Shown here: positions 35,501 to 48,124 of the stretch, one piece after another
Numbering within the stretch: position 1 is the stretch's first letter
Layout: every line of letters begins with the position of its first letter
Origin: Tetranychus cinnabarinus
Taxonomy: Eukaryota > Arthropoda > Arachnida > Trombidiformes > Tetranychidae
Length of the DNA: 64,000 nucleotides
Direction: 5' to 3'
Assembly (NCBI GenBank): GCA_022266195.1
Contig: WHVY01000007.1
Location: forward strand, 806,001 to 870,000
Made by a program: the position numbers and the translations under genes
The notes under the pieces: model-generated
What the model saw: the letters and a program-made list of their open reading frames with translations, nothing else
Told to the model about the DNA's origin: nothing
Database searches by the model: none

Positions 35501-38500
35501 ATTAAATTTCAATATCTTTTTGCTGTTATACATTTTGTTTCATCAAATGTTCAATTCAATGTTCATTTGGTGGAGATTCAAGAAATTCAAAAAGTCCAAA
35601 AAATAATGTTTATTCATTTGGAAAAACTTCATTTCAGATTTTCTGTTCTTCTCAACAGGAAAAATGTTCACTCATTTTACATCGAATTTTCCCTGCAAGG
35701 ATTTTGAAATTTATCATGTTTCAAGCTTTTCTCTCAGTTGAAACTTATTCTGATAAAAAAACAAGAAAAATCTATTATAATGATGTTGCTTCAAGGAAAG
35801 GGAATGAAAAATTTAACTCGAAATTTCGCTAAAATTTACTTCTTTTTACTCAACTCACCAATTCTGGCAAAGAAAACGGATTTTTTTCTGAATAATGTTG
35901 AGAAAAGAGTTGCAATTTAATTGAAATTGTTTCTCAAAAGGCTGAGAAATTCAAATTGATGCAATTTTATCAGGAAAATTGAAAAGCAATTGGAATAATA
36001 ATTCAATTGAAATTATCATTTCTTGCAGCACTTCAGTTCTGTTATCACTTTTCATTTGGAAATCTTGAGAAATTGAGAATTTGCTTTTCCATTGAGAAAC
36101 TTGATTATTATTCATTTGGTAACTTTTCACGTTTCCATGAATAGCGATGGAATGATCGCCAAAATTGGTATGAATCATCAGCATTTTGACAACATTTCAG
36201 ATCGACTTTTTTCAACTTTTGTTCAACAATTTTCATTTCCAACTTTTTCGTTTCAATTTTTTCTCGATTTACCTTTTTTCAATCGGAATGTTGAACGCTT
36301 TTAATGAACAACTTTTCATCTTCTGAGCTTTCTTCTCATGCAATGAGAAATTATTGATGGACGAATAGGTTGCAACATGAATCAACAATTCTGTTTACAT
36401 TCGTAACGAAATTCAAGAATTTTCCTTTTCTTTCAAATCATTTTATCAATTTCGAGTTTCGTGATTTTCCAAATTTTCTCACATTTCAACCAATTCTTCC
36501 ATTTAGGTCTTGACCTTTTCCACTTTTATTCAAAATCGTTCATCAATTCGCCAGTGTTTACATGTTCTTCAATTATTGACTCAATTTTGACTCAAGTTCT
36601 TCGACTTTGTGATGAAAAATGAAAAACAAAATTCTGCTTCATTCCATTCAAATTAAACTCTTTTTTTCACCCAATTCGTTTATTCCTGTAAAGAGAAGAA
36701 AAAAAATTGTTAATTTTCAACTTCATGAAGGTTGAAGTTGAGTAGCAACTTTCAGCTCTTTACATGACAACAAAAAGACAACTTGAAATGTGATCAGAAC
36801 TGAATTTCAATTTCAAGAGTAGAAAAAATTCTATTTAAAACAATTTTCTGTTTAAAGCTTTGATCTTGTTATCATTTTTGTTATTCAAATACAAGCTTTT
36901 ATTTTCTCTATTATTTTACTTTATTCAAGTGAAAGGCAGAGTAAACTTGAAACGGATTTATCATGAAAATTATAATTTCTTCTTCTTCTTTCTTCTAAAT
37001 CAATTCTCAATGAATGGAGCAACTTTTTTTTCTCATCATTCAACATTGCTTCATTGAATAATCCATTGTAAGGTTTTATCGATTGGAATGTTTTTTGTGT
37101 CCAAAAAAAACGTTGAGAATGAAAATTAAATGAACTTGAAAATGAATCTAATCATTGGATTGTTTGTTGAAACTAATAATAATAAACGAAACCATTTATT
37201 TCAGCATAAAATGAATATGATCATAAATCATTGTAATAACCAGTTTAGATTAGAAATGCTTGCCTTATTTCGTTATCAACATTTTCTTAAAATTATTTTA
37301 TTAACTTCGCTCATAATCATGGTAATAAAAGGTGGTTAAACCATGAATTAGAATAATGAATTGCATGAAATATAAATGTAAAACTACAAAGCCAAGCCCA
37401 AGATTTCAATTTATCACAATCAACTTTCCATTATCAAATTAAGCTGTTAACTAAATGGCCAACTTCGTCAAGATTGATGTGAACTTGTAATGAAACATCG
37501 AATCGGATTAATCTTCGAATTCTGCATTTCGAGTTTCGACCTTTCATTTCAAGATAATTTCAGCTTTTCAAAGGCACAGAATATTCTGTTTGCTAGAAAC
37601 GAAATTCCAACGATTTCCATTTTTTCGAAAATTCACTGAAGTTCGAAAATTTCCAAAAATCATTGTTCCGAGAACTCGTTTTTTGGAATGCGGACGAAAA
37701 TTCGAAACAGAAAATTCCAACAGAATATTTAGAAATATGTTTCGTTTCAAGCAATTTTCATTTCTTCGAAAAGTCACTGAACTTCGAAAATTTACAGAAA
37801 TTCTGCAAAATTTTAGTTCTGCAGAATCTTTGATGAATGCAAATGTGTTTCTGAATTTTCATGAAAATTCGAAAAATGGAAAAATTCCAATCTTTTGATT
37901 GTTTCTGTAAATTAGAGAATAGGTTTTTATCTTTAGTTGATTTTTCCAGTTTACGGATTGGAAGGAAATGTTCAGTTGAAAAGTAAAGTTGAACGAGTGT
38001 AAACAATTTCATGATAACAAGACATGATCATTAATCTGAAACGGCTAACTTTAATTAAGCAGTTCGATTCTACTCGACTTTATCATGATTAATCTTTCAG
38101 ATGCATCTTGCTCATGAAGCCAGTCAACTGGATGAACTAAGATTATCCATTGAACAGTTTCTCTTTTGGTTGAAACTGTTGACCAGCAAATTCATTACTT
38201 TTAATGTTAATTACAATTAATTAGCAAACTTTTTCTTCTTTTGACTTTACTTTCAATTTCCAACTGAACTGAACTTGAAATGAAAACTCATCAGCGTTTT
38301 ATTTTCTCTAAAAACACTTCAACTCCACTCTCGATTCAATCTAAAGGTTGATTCATTTGAAAACGACGGCAACAGTGAAAAACATTCAGATAACTCTGGA
38401 GATGAAACATTGATGAAAAGTATTCACGAGACTTCATGAAACCCAGAGAATGAGAACTTTTTTTTTTCTTTCACCAAATTTTGTTCATCTTTTATTGATT

Positions 38501-41500
38501 AATGTAAAGTTGAACAAGGAAGAAGAGAAAAAAAAGTTGAGAATATTTTTGTTGAAGAAAAGAAGAACGAAAAAGTAAACTGTAAAATAATGATTATAAT
38601 ATTATTAGACTTGAATGATGGCGAAAAGTTGAGTTTCAGTTAACAATAAACAAGGAAATATGTTGAGATGATTTAGAATTGAATAAAAAAAGGAAAATGA
38701 AAGTTTGAAATTTGATAAAGAAATGGCAAAATTCTTGAAAAGGAAAATGGAAACAAAAACTTTCAACAGATAATTAAATAAATTGATGAAAATATCCAGA
38801 AAACTGTAAACAGATTGTTTCAAGTTGCAAAAGAAAAAGACTTTTTTTTCCAACGAAATACTGGGAGTGAAAAATATTAATATTCACTCCGAACAGTTGA
38901 TAAACGGATTTCCTTAATTTTCCTCATTATTCACATGTTGCATCTAATTTGGCCGTTAATTGTAAATGCACAATTGACTCATTTGACAATCAACAAACGG
39001 TTAAAAGTTGAAGTTGACAAGTAAATCATTTTGAATGTAAAAGTAAATGAAAAAGTGTTTCACTGTTTTTCCTCTTCATGTGCCTCTAATGATTCAATTT
39101 GTGGTCTCATTAAAATATAACGATTAACGTAATTTGGTGAATTTTGCTTTTCTCTTCTTCTTCTTCTTATCATGCTTTTTACCTGTTAACAGATATTGTG
39201 GCAAAGATTACATGACTTTGGAGGATTTACAGCTTTTCTTGGAGGGTGAACAAGGAGTTTGTGGGATAACTTTGGACGAATGTGAACAATTAATTGAAAG
39301 ATATGAACCCTGTGAAGATTCGAGGAGAAACAAGCAACTGTTGATTGATGGTTTTACCCAGCTTCTGGTTTCACCTGAATCAGATTTAATTAATCCAGCT
39401 CATAATTTAATCTGGCAAGACATGTCTCAACCTTTATCACATTATTTCATAGCAACATCTCATAATACGTAAGTTTAGTCTTTCAAGCAACAAAAAAATG
39501 CCATTTTCTCTTCTTCTTTTCACATTATTTTAATTATGATTGTTGATCAAATTACCCAAAAGGTTCAACGTTTAATGGTTATTGATACTCTTCTGCCTTT
39601 GTCATTATACTTTCAACTTGTTTAATCAACGACATTAACTTCAGTTGAAACTTCATTCCAATTTTCAGTCTGACAAGCCATCATTTCATGAGCCTTTTTT
39701 CAAGTTGACAATTGAAGGGAGAAACAGAATCGCCTCAAGTTATATTTCAAGTGCTCTTGGGAGCTTTAAAGTTTGTGTTGCTTCACCATTGAACCAGTGG
39801 CGAGTCAACCTCACCGGGTCAAAAGAGCAAATTAACTTCAAGATTGGTCAAGTTATGAAATGAAATTAACAAGTTTCACAATTCAATTCTGTTGAGCATT
39901 GAGTGAAAGAATTTGATAAAATTTAAATTTTAAATCAATAATAGCAGTTAGCAGGTCTAAACCAAAGAGCATTTTGGGTAGAACAATATTTTTTAAGATT
40001 TTCAATTTTTAAATTTTGAAACAATTTTGAGTGGATTTTCAGATTTTTTCATTTTCTTTTATTTCTAACTCTAATGTTCAGCACTTTTAGGATCTTACAA
40101 TCGTTTATCAAAATGCTTTCCAATCTCATTTCAATGTACTTCTTTCATTTGTTTTAGCTTTTAAGCTGAAAGTTAAGATTTTTTAACTTCCATCCAAAAG
40201 CATATCTTTAACTAGAGTCTTTTGCATTCTGGTTTCAATCTTGAGGCTCTTCTTTGCTCTTTCAAACTTGAATGTCAATCTCATTGGAATGATTATTGAA
40301 TTTATGCTTCGATTTGAACCTTTGATTGACTAGACAAACTTTTCTGGTTCACATTTATTTTGAGTAGTTTCTGGTTTTCTTTGATTTTTCCCTCAACATC
40401 AATGTTTTTTCTCATTTTTTGTACTTTTTCTGTGTTCGATGGACCACAAAATTAGCAAAGTTTTCGACTATTTATTTTCGAATGATCTTCCAATTTTCCT
40501 TGCTTTACATTCATTTTTACCACTAGTTTCATTCAACTCTGATTTCAGCTTTACATTCATTGATAAATCTTGTTTGAATCCTTAAAATCTGAAGTTGATC
40601 GGATAACCCGATAAAAAAGATTATCAATTGATTTTATTTTCACTTTTTTCAATCAGTTGATGAAAAATCGGAATCAACTTTGAATTAAATCATTTAGCAA
40701 TTTTAACTCAACTTGAAGTATTCTGCTTCGATCCGACCTTTATACTGAAAGGTTGACCTTTTTTCAAATAGTTTTCAAATCATTTCAAGTTTTCAATTTG
40801 TTTGTATGAATATCACTAAACATATGAAAGAATGTGATAATTGAAAAACTACTCTTGAAATGCTCTTTGAAATGGAAACTTTAAAAAATTCCTTTTCTTT
40901 CAAATACCAACCTCTAGATACCTTTTGGAAGATCAATTGAAAGGTCCATCTTCGACTGAAGGTTATCGCAAGACTCTTCTCCAAGGTGCTCGATGCGTCA
41001 AGATCGATACATGGGATTCGCCATCAGGTCCAGTTGTCTTTCATGGAAACACTTTAACAACTAAAGTTCCCCTTCAAGATATTCTTGAAACCATCAATGA
41101 ATATGCCTTTGTCCAATCACCGTAAGTAATCAAAATGAAACAATTTAGTAAAATTATTTTCCAACAAAATGTTACTAATAAATGATTGCCAGTAAACAGT
41201 AAACAAAATAAACCTCTAATCAATTGCTAACCAGAATCGAGTGACAATATTAGTCAAAAAATAAGCTAAAAAAGGAAGCAAAAAAGGTTGTAAAAAATAT
41301 TATCATTTTTGATCATCTTTGACTGTTTCTCAATCAACTCTGAATTTGCCATTTCATGAGCAAATCTCAAAGGAAACATTTCACTTTTCCTTCTTCTCTT
41401 TTTTTACTACTTTACCCAATCTAAACCAGATTTCCCATTTCATCTTTTTTCTGACCAACTTTGAAACTCTCATTTTTCACTTTCATCCCTTTCAATCCTC

Positions 41501-44500
41501 GGTCTTGTTGTTATCCCCAAATAATATCCAATCCTAAGTCAAAGTCCCATGCGAAATGTTTTCACTTGTTCATCACTCATTTTCAATCAATCCTTTGTTA
41601 CTCTAATCCAACTGATGTGTCGCCACTCTTCATCATTATCATCATCTTCTCCCATTCTTCCAACTACTCAACTAACTTCCTTCTAATGTCACTCCTTTTC
41701 ATCCATTTGTTTCCTCTCAATGAATTCCCGTTTCCTTTACTCGACTTGCTTCCCAATTCATTTCGCCATCATTTTTAACCCAACTTCATCATCATTGTCT
41801 CCCTGAAACAAAAGAGGCAAAGATATGTAAATGAATGTTACCAGCAAAATGGCATTTTATTTTTTACCTTTTGTAGTTGACAGAATCAAGTTGATGCTTC
41901 AAGTTTTCACCTTTTTTGCTCATTCAACTCTGGTAACCTCAGTATTTATCATTACAAAGACTCGATCAGATGTTTAATTGTTTTAATTGTAACTTTGATT
42001 TTCCAACAATTGCGATTATTTACTTTGAATCCATCTTGACATTTCTTTCCAGATATCCAGTTGTACTTCATCTTGAGAATCATTGTAGTCTAGAGAAACA
42101 AAAGGAAATTTCAAATCAATTAATTACAATATTGGCTGATAAGTTATTCATTCCTGGCAAAACAATTGTTCATCCTGTTCACAATAACAATAACAATAAT
42201 TCATCGTCTTCACCCAATCAAGATCAATCATCGTCATCATCATTTTGCTCATCCATTAAACAAACCATGCAATCAACGGTAGTCTCATCGTATGAAGAAA
42301 GTATTAATGATAATCAAAGTTATCATTCAAAATCATCAACAACGACAAGTCCAACAGTAAAGTCAAACCGGTCAACCTTATTATCACCAGAAGCTCTTAA
42401 ATATAAAATAATCATCAAGGTAATTCAATCCGATTAACATGCATTTTTTATCCAACTTGCCAATGTATTTTTGGGTTTACTTGGTAATATCCAAACCAGA
42501 TAAATGGTTTATATTTAGACTCGATTTTTAATCGGTTTCATGGTAAAATTTTTTCATTTACATTTTTCATGTTTACATTTTAACATTGAAAATGGTTGGA
42601 AAAATTTTGTTTGACTTTAAATTATCATTGAGTATCGATTAAATTGTCATCCTTAAGCTTGCCAACAAATGATATATTAAATGCAGTTAAAGTAAAAATA
42701 AGGTGTAAAGTAAATTATCTTTGACCTTTTTTTTCACTCAATTCAGCAGTAACTCAGGTTTTGTTCAAGGTTTAGCATTTTCAAAAATAAAGACAACAGG
42801 CAAAAGATCAATGGTATGAATCGATAACTTGTAAGTGACCTTTACATATGATAATCTGGACCAATTCAGTAAAACTCTGTGTTTCTCATGTTTCTTGGGG
42901 AAACCATTTTAGATGATCATTTCATTATGTTATTTAATTTAATTATTACTAGGCATTACTTCATTATGATTCACAGAATGGTTATCATAATAGTAAAAAT
43001 GGAAGATGAGAGATTATTCTTGAGGCTAATTTAACCTTTTTTGTTGTGAACCTTTTTTTCATCTTCATTTACTTCTTTACTGATTCTGTATTTCACGTTT
43101 TCTTTCTTGTTCCAGGGTAAAAAGTTGTCTCCTTCAGATGATGAGGTTGGTGAAGTAAGTGATGAGGATGAAGCAATGGAAACACGTTTCTCATCAACAA
43201 ATAATAATAGTAGTAATAACAATAACCATAATAATAATCACAAGATACCATTATGTAAAGAGCTTTCTGATCTTATCTACTTAAAGAGATTTCGCTGCAA
43301 CGATTTTGGTTATGTTTTAAAAAATCGTAAGTAAATATTGACTGTTGAGTGACTTGAGCTGACGACTTAGCCAATTATAAAATAGAGGGATTACAAGTTT
43401 ATCTTTGATTGACATTCCTTGTAATTGATGATTTTTCTTTTGCTTTTGCGTTTGCTTCATTCCTTGAATTTGCAGAAAAGTTGGATCAAGTGTGTTACCT
43501 TGATGAAGCCTTTGCATCCAAATTAGCATTAGCCTCACCTGAAGATTTTGCTCACCATAATAAAAATTATTTAACACAAGTGGCTCCAGATCGAGGAAGA
43601 ATTGATTCATCCAACATTAATCCACTTGATTTTTGGAACTGCGGATCACAAATGGTTGCTATGAATTACCAGTCATCGGGACAAATGATGGACTTGTATA
43701 GAGGTTGGTTCAATCAGAATGGTAGTTCGGGTTATGTCTTGAAGCCAGCTTTTCTTCGGGAAAGATTTTGCCTTTTTAATGCTCGACGAAAAGATTCCCT
43801 TCCAGGCATTGATCCTCTCTGTTTACGGGTTAAAATTATATCAGGCCAACAGCTTCCCCGACCTAAAGGGGCTTCCTTCAAAGCTGTAGCTATTGATCCT
43901 TATGTAACGGTCCAGATTCTTGGGGTTCCTGCTGACAATGCTGAAACGAGAACACGAACCATATCAAATGAGGCCAATAATCCGATATTTGATGAGTCCT
44001 TTGAATTTACCATTTCAGTTCCCGAACTTGCTCTACTTCGTTTAGTTGTTCTCGACGATGATTACATAAATGATGATTTTATTGGCCAAGCAACCATTCC
44101 CATCGAGTGTGTTCAACCAGGTTACCGTCATGTTCGTTTAACTGCCTTCAACGGTGAATTGATTCCAGAAGCTGTCCTCTTTGTTCACCTATCAATGACA
44201 CATAGATATGGTTCAAAGCAAAAGTTAAGACGGAAACGTTCATGGGGAAGTAAACAGTCAAATGATTTACGTACCATTGGTATTAAACAGCCAGACGAGG
44301 CATTCAAAAATGTATCCAATCTTCTTTATCAATCAACTCAATTGAGAAAAGATGTTGAAAAGTCAATGATTGATTTGTGTGATGAATGTAATCTCAATGA
44401 GAATGCAAATGTAGCTCAATGTCTACGAATTTTGACACTTCGCCTCGCCTCATGTTCCTCAGTAACTAGCTTCAATATCAATACTTCAGATGATGGTGTA

Positions 44501-46147
44501 AGTAAACTTAAAAAACACTTTATAAAAATAACTATTCACACCAAGGTTCAATGATTTATTTCATCAGATGATTAACAGTTGCAAGTTGCAAAATTATGTT
44601 ACGCCATCTAGTAAAACGGTTTAGAAATTGTTAATTTTAAATTGTAACTTTTAAATAATTTTATCGTAGTTTCTATTCAATTTTAGTCATGATATTTTAT
44701 TTCAACTTTTCTTGTAGATACCAATCATCAAAATTGGAGGTGAAATGACCATGAAATTACAAAAATCCATTTCAGCCTTGGATAAAGCTCTGGCTGAGTT
44801 TACTTCCATTCCACAAAATGCTTCACTTCTTCTTGACATGGTAATTAAATTGTCTATTATCTTCCAATCTAGATTAGTAATTTATGTTAATGTTAAATAA
44901 TTCATGAATTGGTCATTCTCGACCTGGAAAGGTTTATTCGACTTAATATTTCTGACGTTCACCCTGTAAATAACAATCTTAATTTAAATGTTAATCAGAC
45001 TATTATTGCGATAAAGAATAGCAATAAGCTTTATATGATAGTTGAAAAAAACCTTTGAATTAAGATGTGATAAAGTAAAAAGCATAAAAGGTCAAGACAT
45101 CAAGAGAAATATAAAAAACAGGTAAAAGAGGTAAACGATCGGCAAATGAGATTTAACTTAATCAACTATTAATGATTTGGATACATGAACTTTATATTAA
45201 GTAAATATAAAAGCAGCAATATTCTGCTGATTCCTCGCAAGTCAAAACACCGTTGGATCAGCTGTTCATGAATTTGTTAATGTTAAAAAAGGTTTCAAGC
45301 AATTGTTAAATATCAAATTAATATTAAATTAGGTGTGAAATCTCATTCTCCAGTCATCTAATACTCGACTAATTTCTGTTTTTTATGTTAAGATTATTCT
45401 TTTCTCGTGAAATTAACCAAGTAATCTAAATGGAGTATCGTTCTTGCTGTTTAATAGCTAATTTCCCCTTTCTATTTTCATTTTTAGCTTGGTGAACAAC
45501 ATGATGTTATAGTTCGACTTGGACTTGAGCTCAACCAATTGAGCATTTCGGCTGGTATCAAAGGAAGAAAAGCAGACAAAGCGGTTGAAAATTTCATGTG
45601 GAACTTGAGTCTTATTAAAACTGAGATTGACATTTTACGAGCTGTTAAAGATGATTCGGAATGCGCTTTAAAACAGGTATGGAAATTTAAAATTGTCTAT
45701 TGAAATATCTTGATAGCTTTACTATACTTTCAGTGAAACAATAATTTGTTCAATTGCTTTTACTTATCTTGAATCTTTTCTTATTTACTCACATAGGTAA
45801 CTCGCTTGAGTTCAGCTTTGCAACGAGTATTTGCTCGGGAAAGAGAGGCGGCAAACAGGATAAATCAACATCAACAAATATTGGCTTCTTCAGTTGCTCA
45901 ATCAACAACCCAAACAACAACAATAACTACAACAACATTGGACATGAAACCACCAGGACCACCGGTAACACCAACCTCACCCGGAGATGCTCGTCTTCGC
46001 AGTATCCTTAAGAAACCAAGTTCATCACCTACAACTCCAATCCCACCCAATTTAGATCCTCTTGATGAGAGGTATGCTTATTTCCAAGTTGGTGATAAAT
46101 CACCTCCACCAGTCACCATCACAACTGCCGAGGAGTCTAGTAGTTGA
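26522..46147 (+). CDS. Inactive phospholipase C-like protein (PLCL/PRIP family)
   Basis: Join(26522..26909, 30604..30753, 33340..33546, 34290..34557, 39193..39468, 40918..41121, 42053..42419, 43116..43326, 43476..44497, 44718..44840, 45488..45676, 45797..46147), 1251 aa. The order is a 129-residue Ser-rich N-terminal extension, PH domain (about 130-250), EF-hand region (250-410), PLC X (about 415-640) with an Asn/Ser-rich insert, PLC Y (about 695-815), C2 (about 815-940), and a long PRIP-type C-terminal region. The extensions and the motifs DCLQMMMNG and SGKNTEALRN point to PRIP, a scaffold for inositol phosphate, phosphatase and GABA-receptor partners, not a delta-type PLC. In the active site His428, Asp460, His472 and Glu506 remain, but the calcium-binding Glu of the CVELD motif is Lys458 (CVKID). 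Catalysis is therefore doubtful. Intron 4 appears to be GC-AG. A small exon in intron 1 could be missing. A poly(A) signal lies at 46490-46495. Confidence 0.88.
26910..30603 (+). other. Intron 1 of the PLC-like gene
   Basis: 3.7 kb, GTAAGT to CCTCAG. Flanking phases (1/1) join directly, giving S-P-L-D-C across the junction, but a small conserved exon might be hidden here. A GA microsatellite lies near 28043-28060. The remaining sequence is AT-rich and I saw no domain-bearing ORF. Confidence 0.55.
30754..33339 (+). other. Intron 2 of the PLC-like gene
   Basis: 2.6 kb, GTAAGT to TTTCAG, interrupting the PH domain. AT-rich; nothing beyond splice sites was recognised. Confidence 0.6.
34558..39192 (+). 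other. Intron 4 of the PLC-like gene, apparent GC-AG intron of 4.6 kb
   Basis: The exon reads ...CTT GTA AG|GCAAGT, the consensus of GC donors, and the acceptor is CTGTTAACAG. Only this junction gives the right phase (2) and a protein (ILV-R-YCGKDYMTLEDL) that matches family spacing. Nearby GT sites are either out of phase or insert extra residues. Internally there is a diverged duplication: about 37611-37660 and 37754-37801 share roughly 80 percent of bases, separated by about 144 bp. No coding feature was recognised. Confidence 0.6.
39469..40917 (+). other. Intron 5 of the PLC-like gene
   Basis: 1.45 kb, ACG-TAAGT donor to CCTCTAG acceptor, splitting the SHNTY active-site motif. The + ORF at 39645-39863 has no recognisable domain. 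Otherwise AT-rich. Confidence 0.6.
41122..42052 (+). other. Intron 6 of the PLC-like gene
   Basis: 0.93 kb inside the X domain, between QSP and YPVVLHLEN. Pyrimidine-rich; the ORFs at 41319-41778 are low-complexity and look non-coding. Confidence 0.6.
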
Positions 46148-46840
46148 TTTTTCATTTTCACCCAATATTTTGTCTCATTTCATTCTGACTGTGTTTCAAT
46201 TCATTCCCATTATTTTATTTAACTTGTTCACTTCAACCACCATCATCATCGATCCATTCAACATTAAGATGAACCTTTTTTTCCTCATATTTTTCATTAC
46301 ATATAATTCTGACCGTTTTTTCGCCTAAAATCAATCATAAATTGAATTATATTAATATTATTAATAATTATATTGTTATTGTTGACAAAGAAAATTTTGT
46401 AGTTAATTCTATCTGACAAAGCGTTCCTATTCAAAGATGATTGATTATGATTCTCTGTTGCTTTTTTCTTTGACCTTTTCGCCTGGCCAAATAAAAAGAT
46501 GTTTTAAACGTTTTATTTAAACTGAAACAACCAATAAAAGAATGAAACATTTTGACCAAATTATATTGATTAATAAATACATTTTATCTCACAAATTGCT
46601 TGAAATTTGTTAAAATCATTTTCAAGTTTATAAATCACAATAAACATTGAATCTTTTTGAATGTACGACGGTTCAACTGTAACATAAAATTTATTCTGAG
46701 CGTCTAATTAAAATTGATCAATATTCAACAATAAAAAAAATAGAAAACCTGAAAAGCACATTAGATTAGGTTTGCAAACAACGAACAATAGATTGATGAA
46801 TTATCAGCCAAAGTAAACCTAAAATAAAACAAAGAAATTA
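46148..46840. terminator. Convergent 3' region of PLC-like (+) and GH18 chitinase (-) genes
   Basis: The + strand AATAAA at 46490-46495 serves the PLC-like gene. A minus-strand AATAAA (TTTATT at 46690-46695) lies about 145 bp past the chitinase stop. AT-rich, with no further gene. Confidence 0.6.
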
Positions 46841-48124
46841 TTAAATACGGTTCGTTCTGTAGACTAGTTTTGGGGCCAAGGGCGATGTTGAACAAGTACA
46901 AATTGATTCAGGACAGTTGTCACGGGCACAATTAGCAACACACCATTCATCGAACCGAGATTCGTGACCCTTACATGTTTTAATTAGTGGAGCACTGGTT
47001 GTAGTAGTTGATGGTGATGCAGTTGATTTGTCATTTGTTACTTTGTCATCAATTTCATTAGAAGAGGTTCCATTCTCGTTTGATGGCTGTCCAGCAAAAT
47101 CAGCATATTCATTGAAAATTTTGGTGAATTCATATTCAGACTGGGCAATTGAACTGCACGATGGTGAAATACCTCCACCTGGACATTTACCATTATCACG
47201 TCCAACAGACCAAAAGCCGAGATATCCAAGTCCAGTTTTCTTAGCATAGTCGATTAATGATCGAGCATGTTTAACCTCAAAGATTTTTCCATTAAAATTG
47301 CGACCAATCATTGGTGTAGCTCCTAACATTGACCTTAAAGTTGATGTAGATTTTTCAGGCCAAATGGATGCCATTTGTTTCAATGTTGATTCCACTGCAC
47401 TAATCACAGCTTCACCCCAGTCAGATTTAGATGTACCAAACTCCATTGTCATTGGGTTAACAATGTCAACCCTTAAACCAACCGAAGCAGCTGCTTTCAA
47501 CAAATTTACACCCAATTCAGGAGTTAAACCATAATCATCTCCTTGAACCATTAAAGTTAATCGAACAGTCGTTTCAGGTCTAGCATTTTGTACATTTTTC
47601 AATGATTTAACCAGCACATTCAATGGAACAGCAGCTTCAATGTCAATATCTAAATGGTTTGTTTTCACGGTATCCAGAATTTTAAAATACGCACCAGTCA
47701 GAGCAGCTTCAGTGGTACAAATACTTTCCAGATATGGTCCAAGAGCACCTCCAGTGGCTACAATAACCTGTCCACCCATTGATTGAAACTCACGAATGTT
47801 GTTGATTATCTTTGATTCATTAAGAGGTAATTCACCTCCCCACATAGGCTCACAGCCAGAAGTACCACCAACAGCAAAGGCTACGGTGAAAGCTTTTGCT
47901 CCAGTGGCTGATGACAATTCCGAGAGACTCGGTCCAGACATCATAATATCGACATAAGGAGCTACTCGAGGACCTATCAAAAAAAAAGATGAGCCAAAAG
48001 AATACATATTTGAAAAAACCGTTAAAAATTAGCTACTAATGAGTAACTTACCTCGGCCATCTGTTGGTCTCAACACTTGTAGCACCAAGAGAAATACTGT
48101 AAATAAAACGTTTACTGGAACCAT
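46841..48124 (-). CDS. Secreted GH18 chitinase of bacterial type with Cys-rich C-terminal module
   Basis: Complement(join(46841..47973, 48052..48124)), 401 aa; donor CGAG|GTAAGT, phase 1. Residues 1-24 are a signal peptide with a hydrophobic core (VLFTVFLLVLQVL). The barrel domain (about 27-300) has the GH18 catalytic core in the form HLDIDIEA, with Glu137 as the acid. The first Asp of DxxDxDxE is Asn. FAVGGTSGCEPMWGG, GGQVIVATGGALG and LMVQGDDYGLTPE resemble actinobacterial-type chitinases, not animal GH18 enzymes of the FDGLDLDWEYP type. A Thr/Ser-rich linker and a six-Cys module (CKGHESRFDEWC ... CTCS) follow, perhaps for chitin binding. It would hydrolyse chitin outside the cell. Ancient horizontal transfer followed by intron gain is possible. 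It is divergent from ENOSF1. Confidence 0.88.

Noticed and set aside
37568..38012. Pairs of long ORFs on both strands near 37.6-38.0 kb
   Set aside because: They lie in an intron, arise from a TTCGAAAA-rich repeat and show no domain.
38055..38085. T-loop-like sequence (AGTTCGATTCTACT) suggesting a tRNA gene
   Set aside because: No matching acceptor, D or anticodon arms were seen around it.
47028..47534. Plus-strand ORFs inside the chitinase gene
   Set aside because: Antisense shadows of a well-supported GH18 exon.
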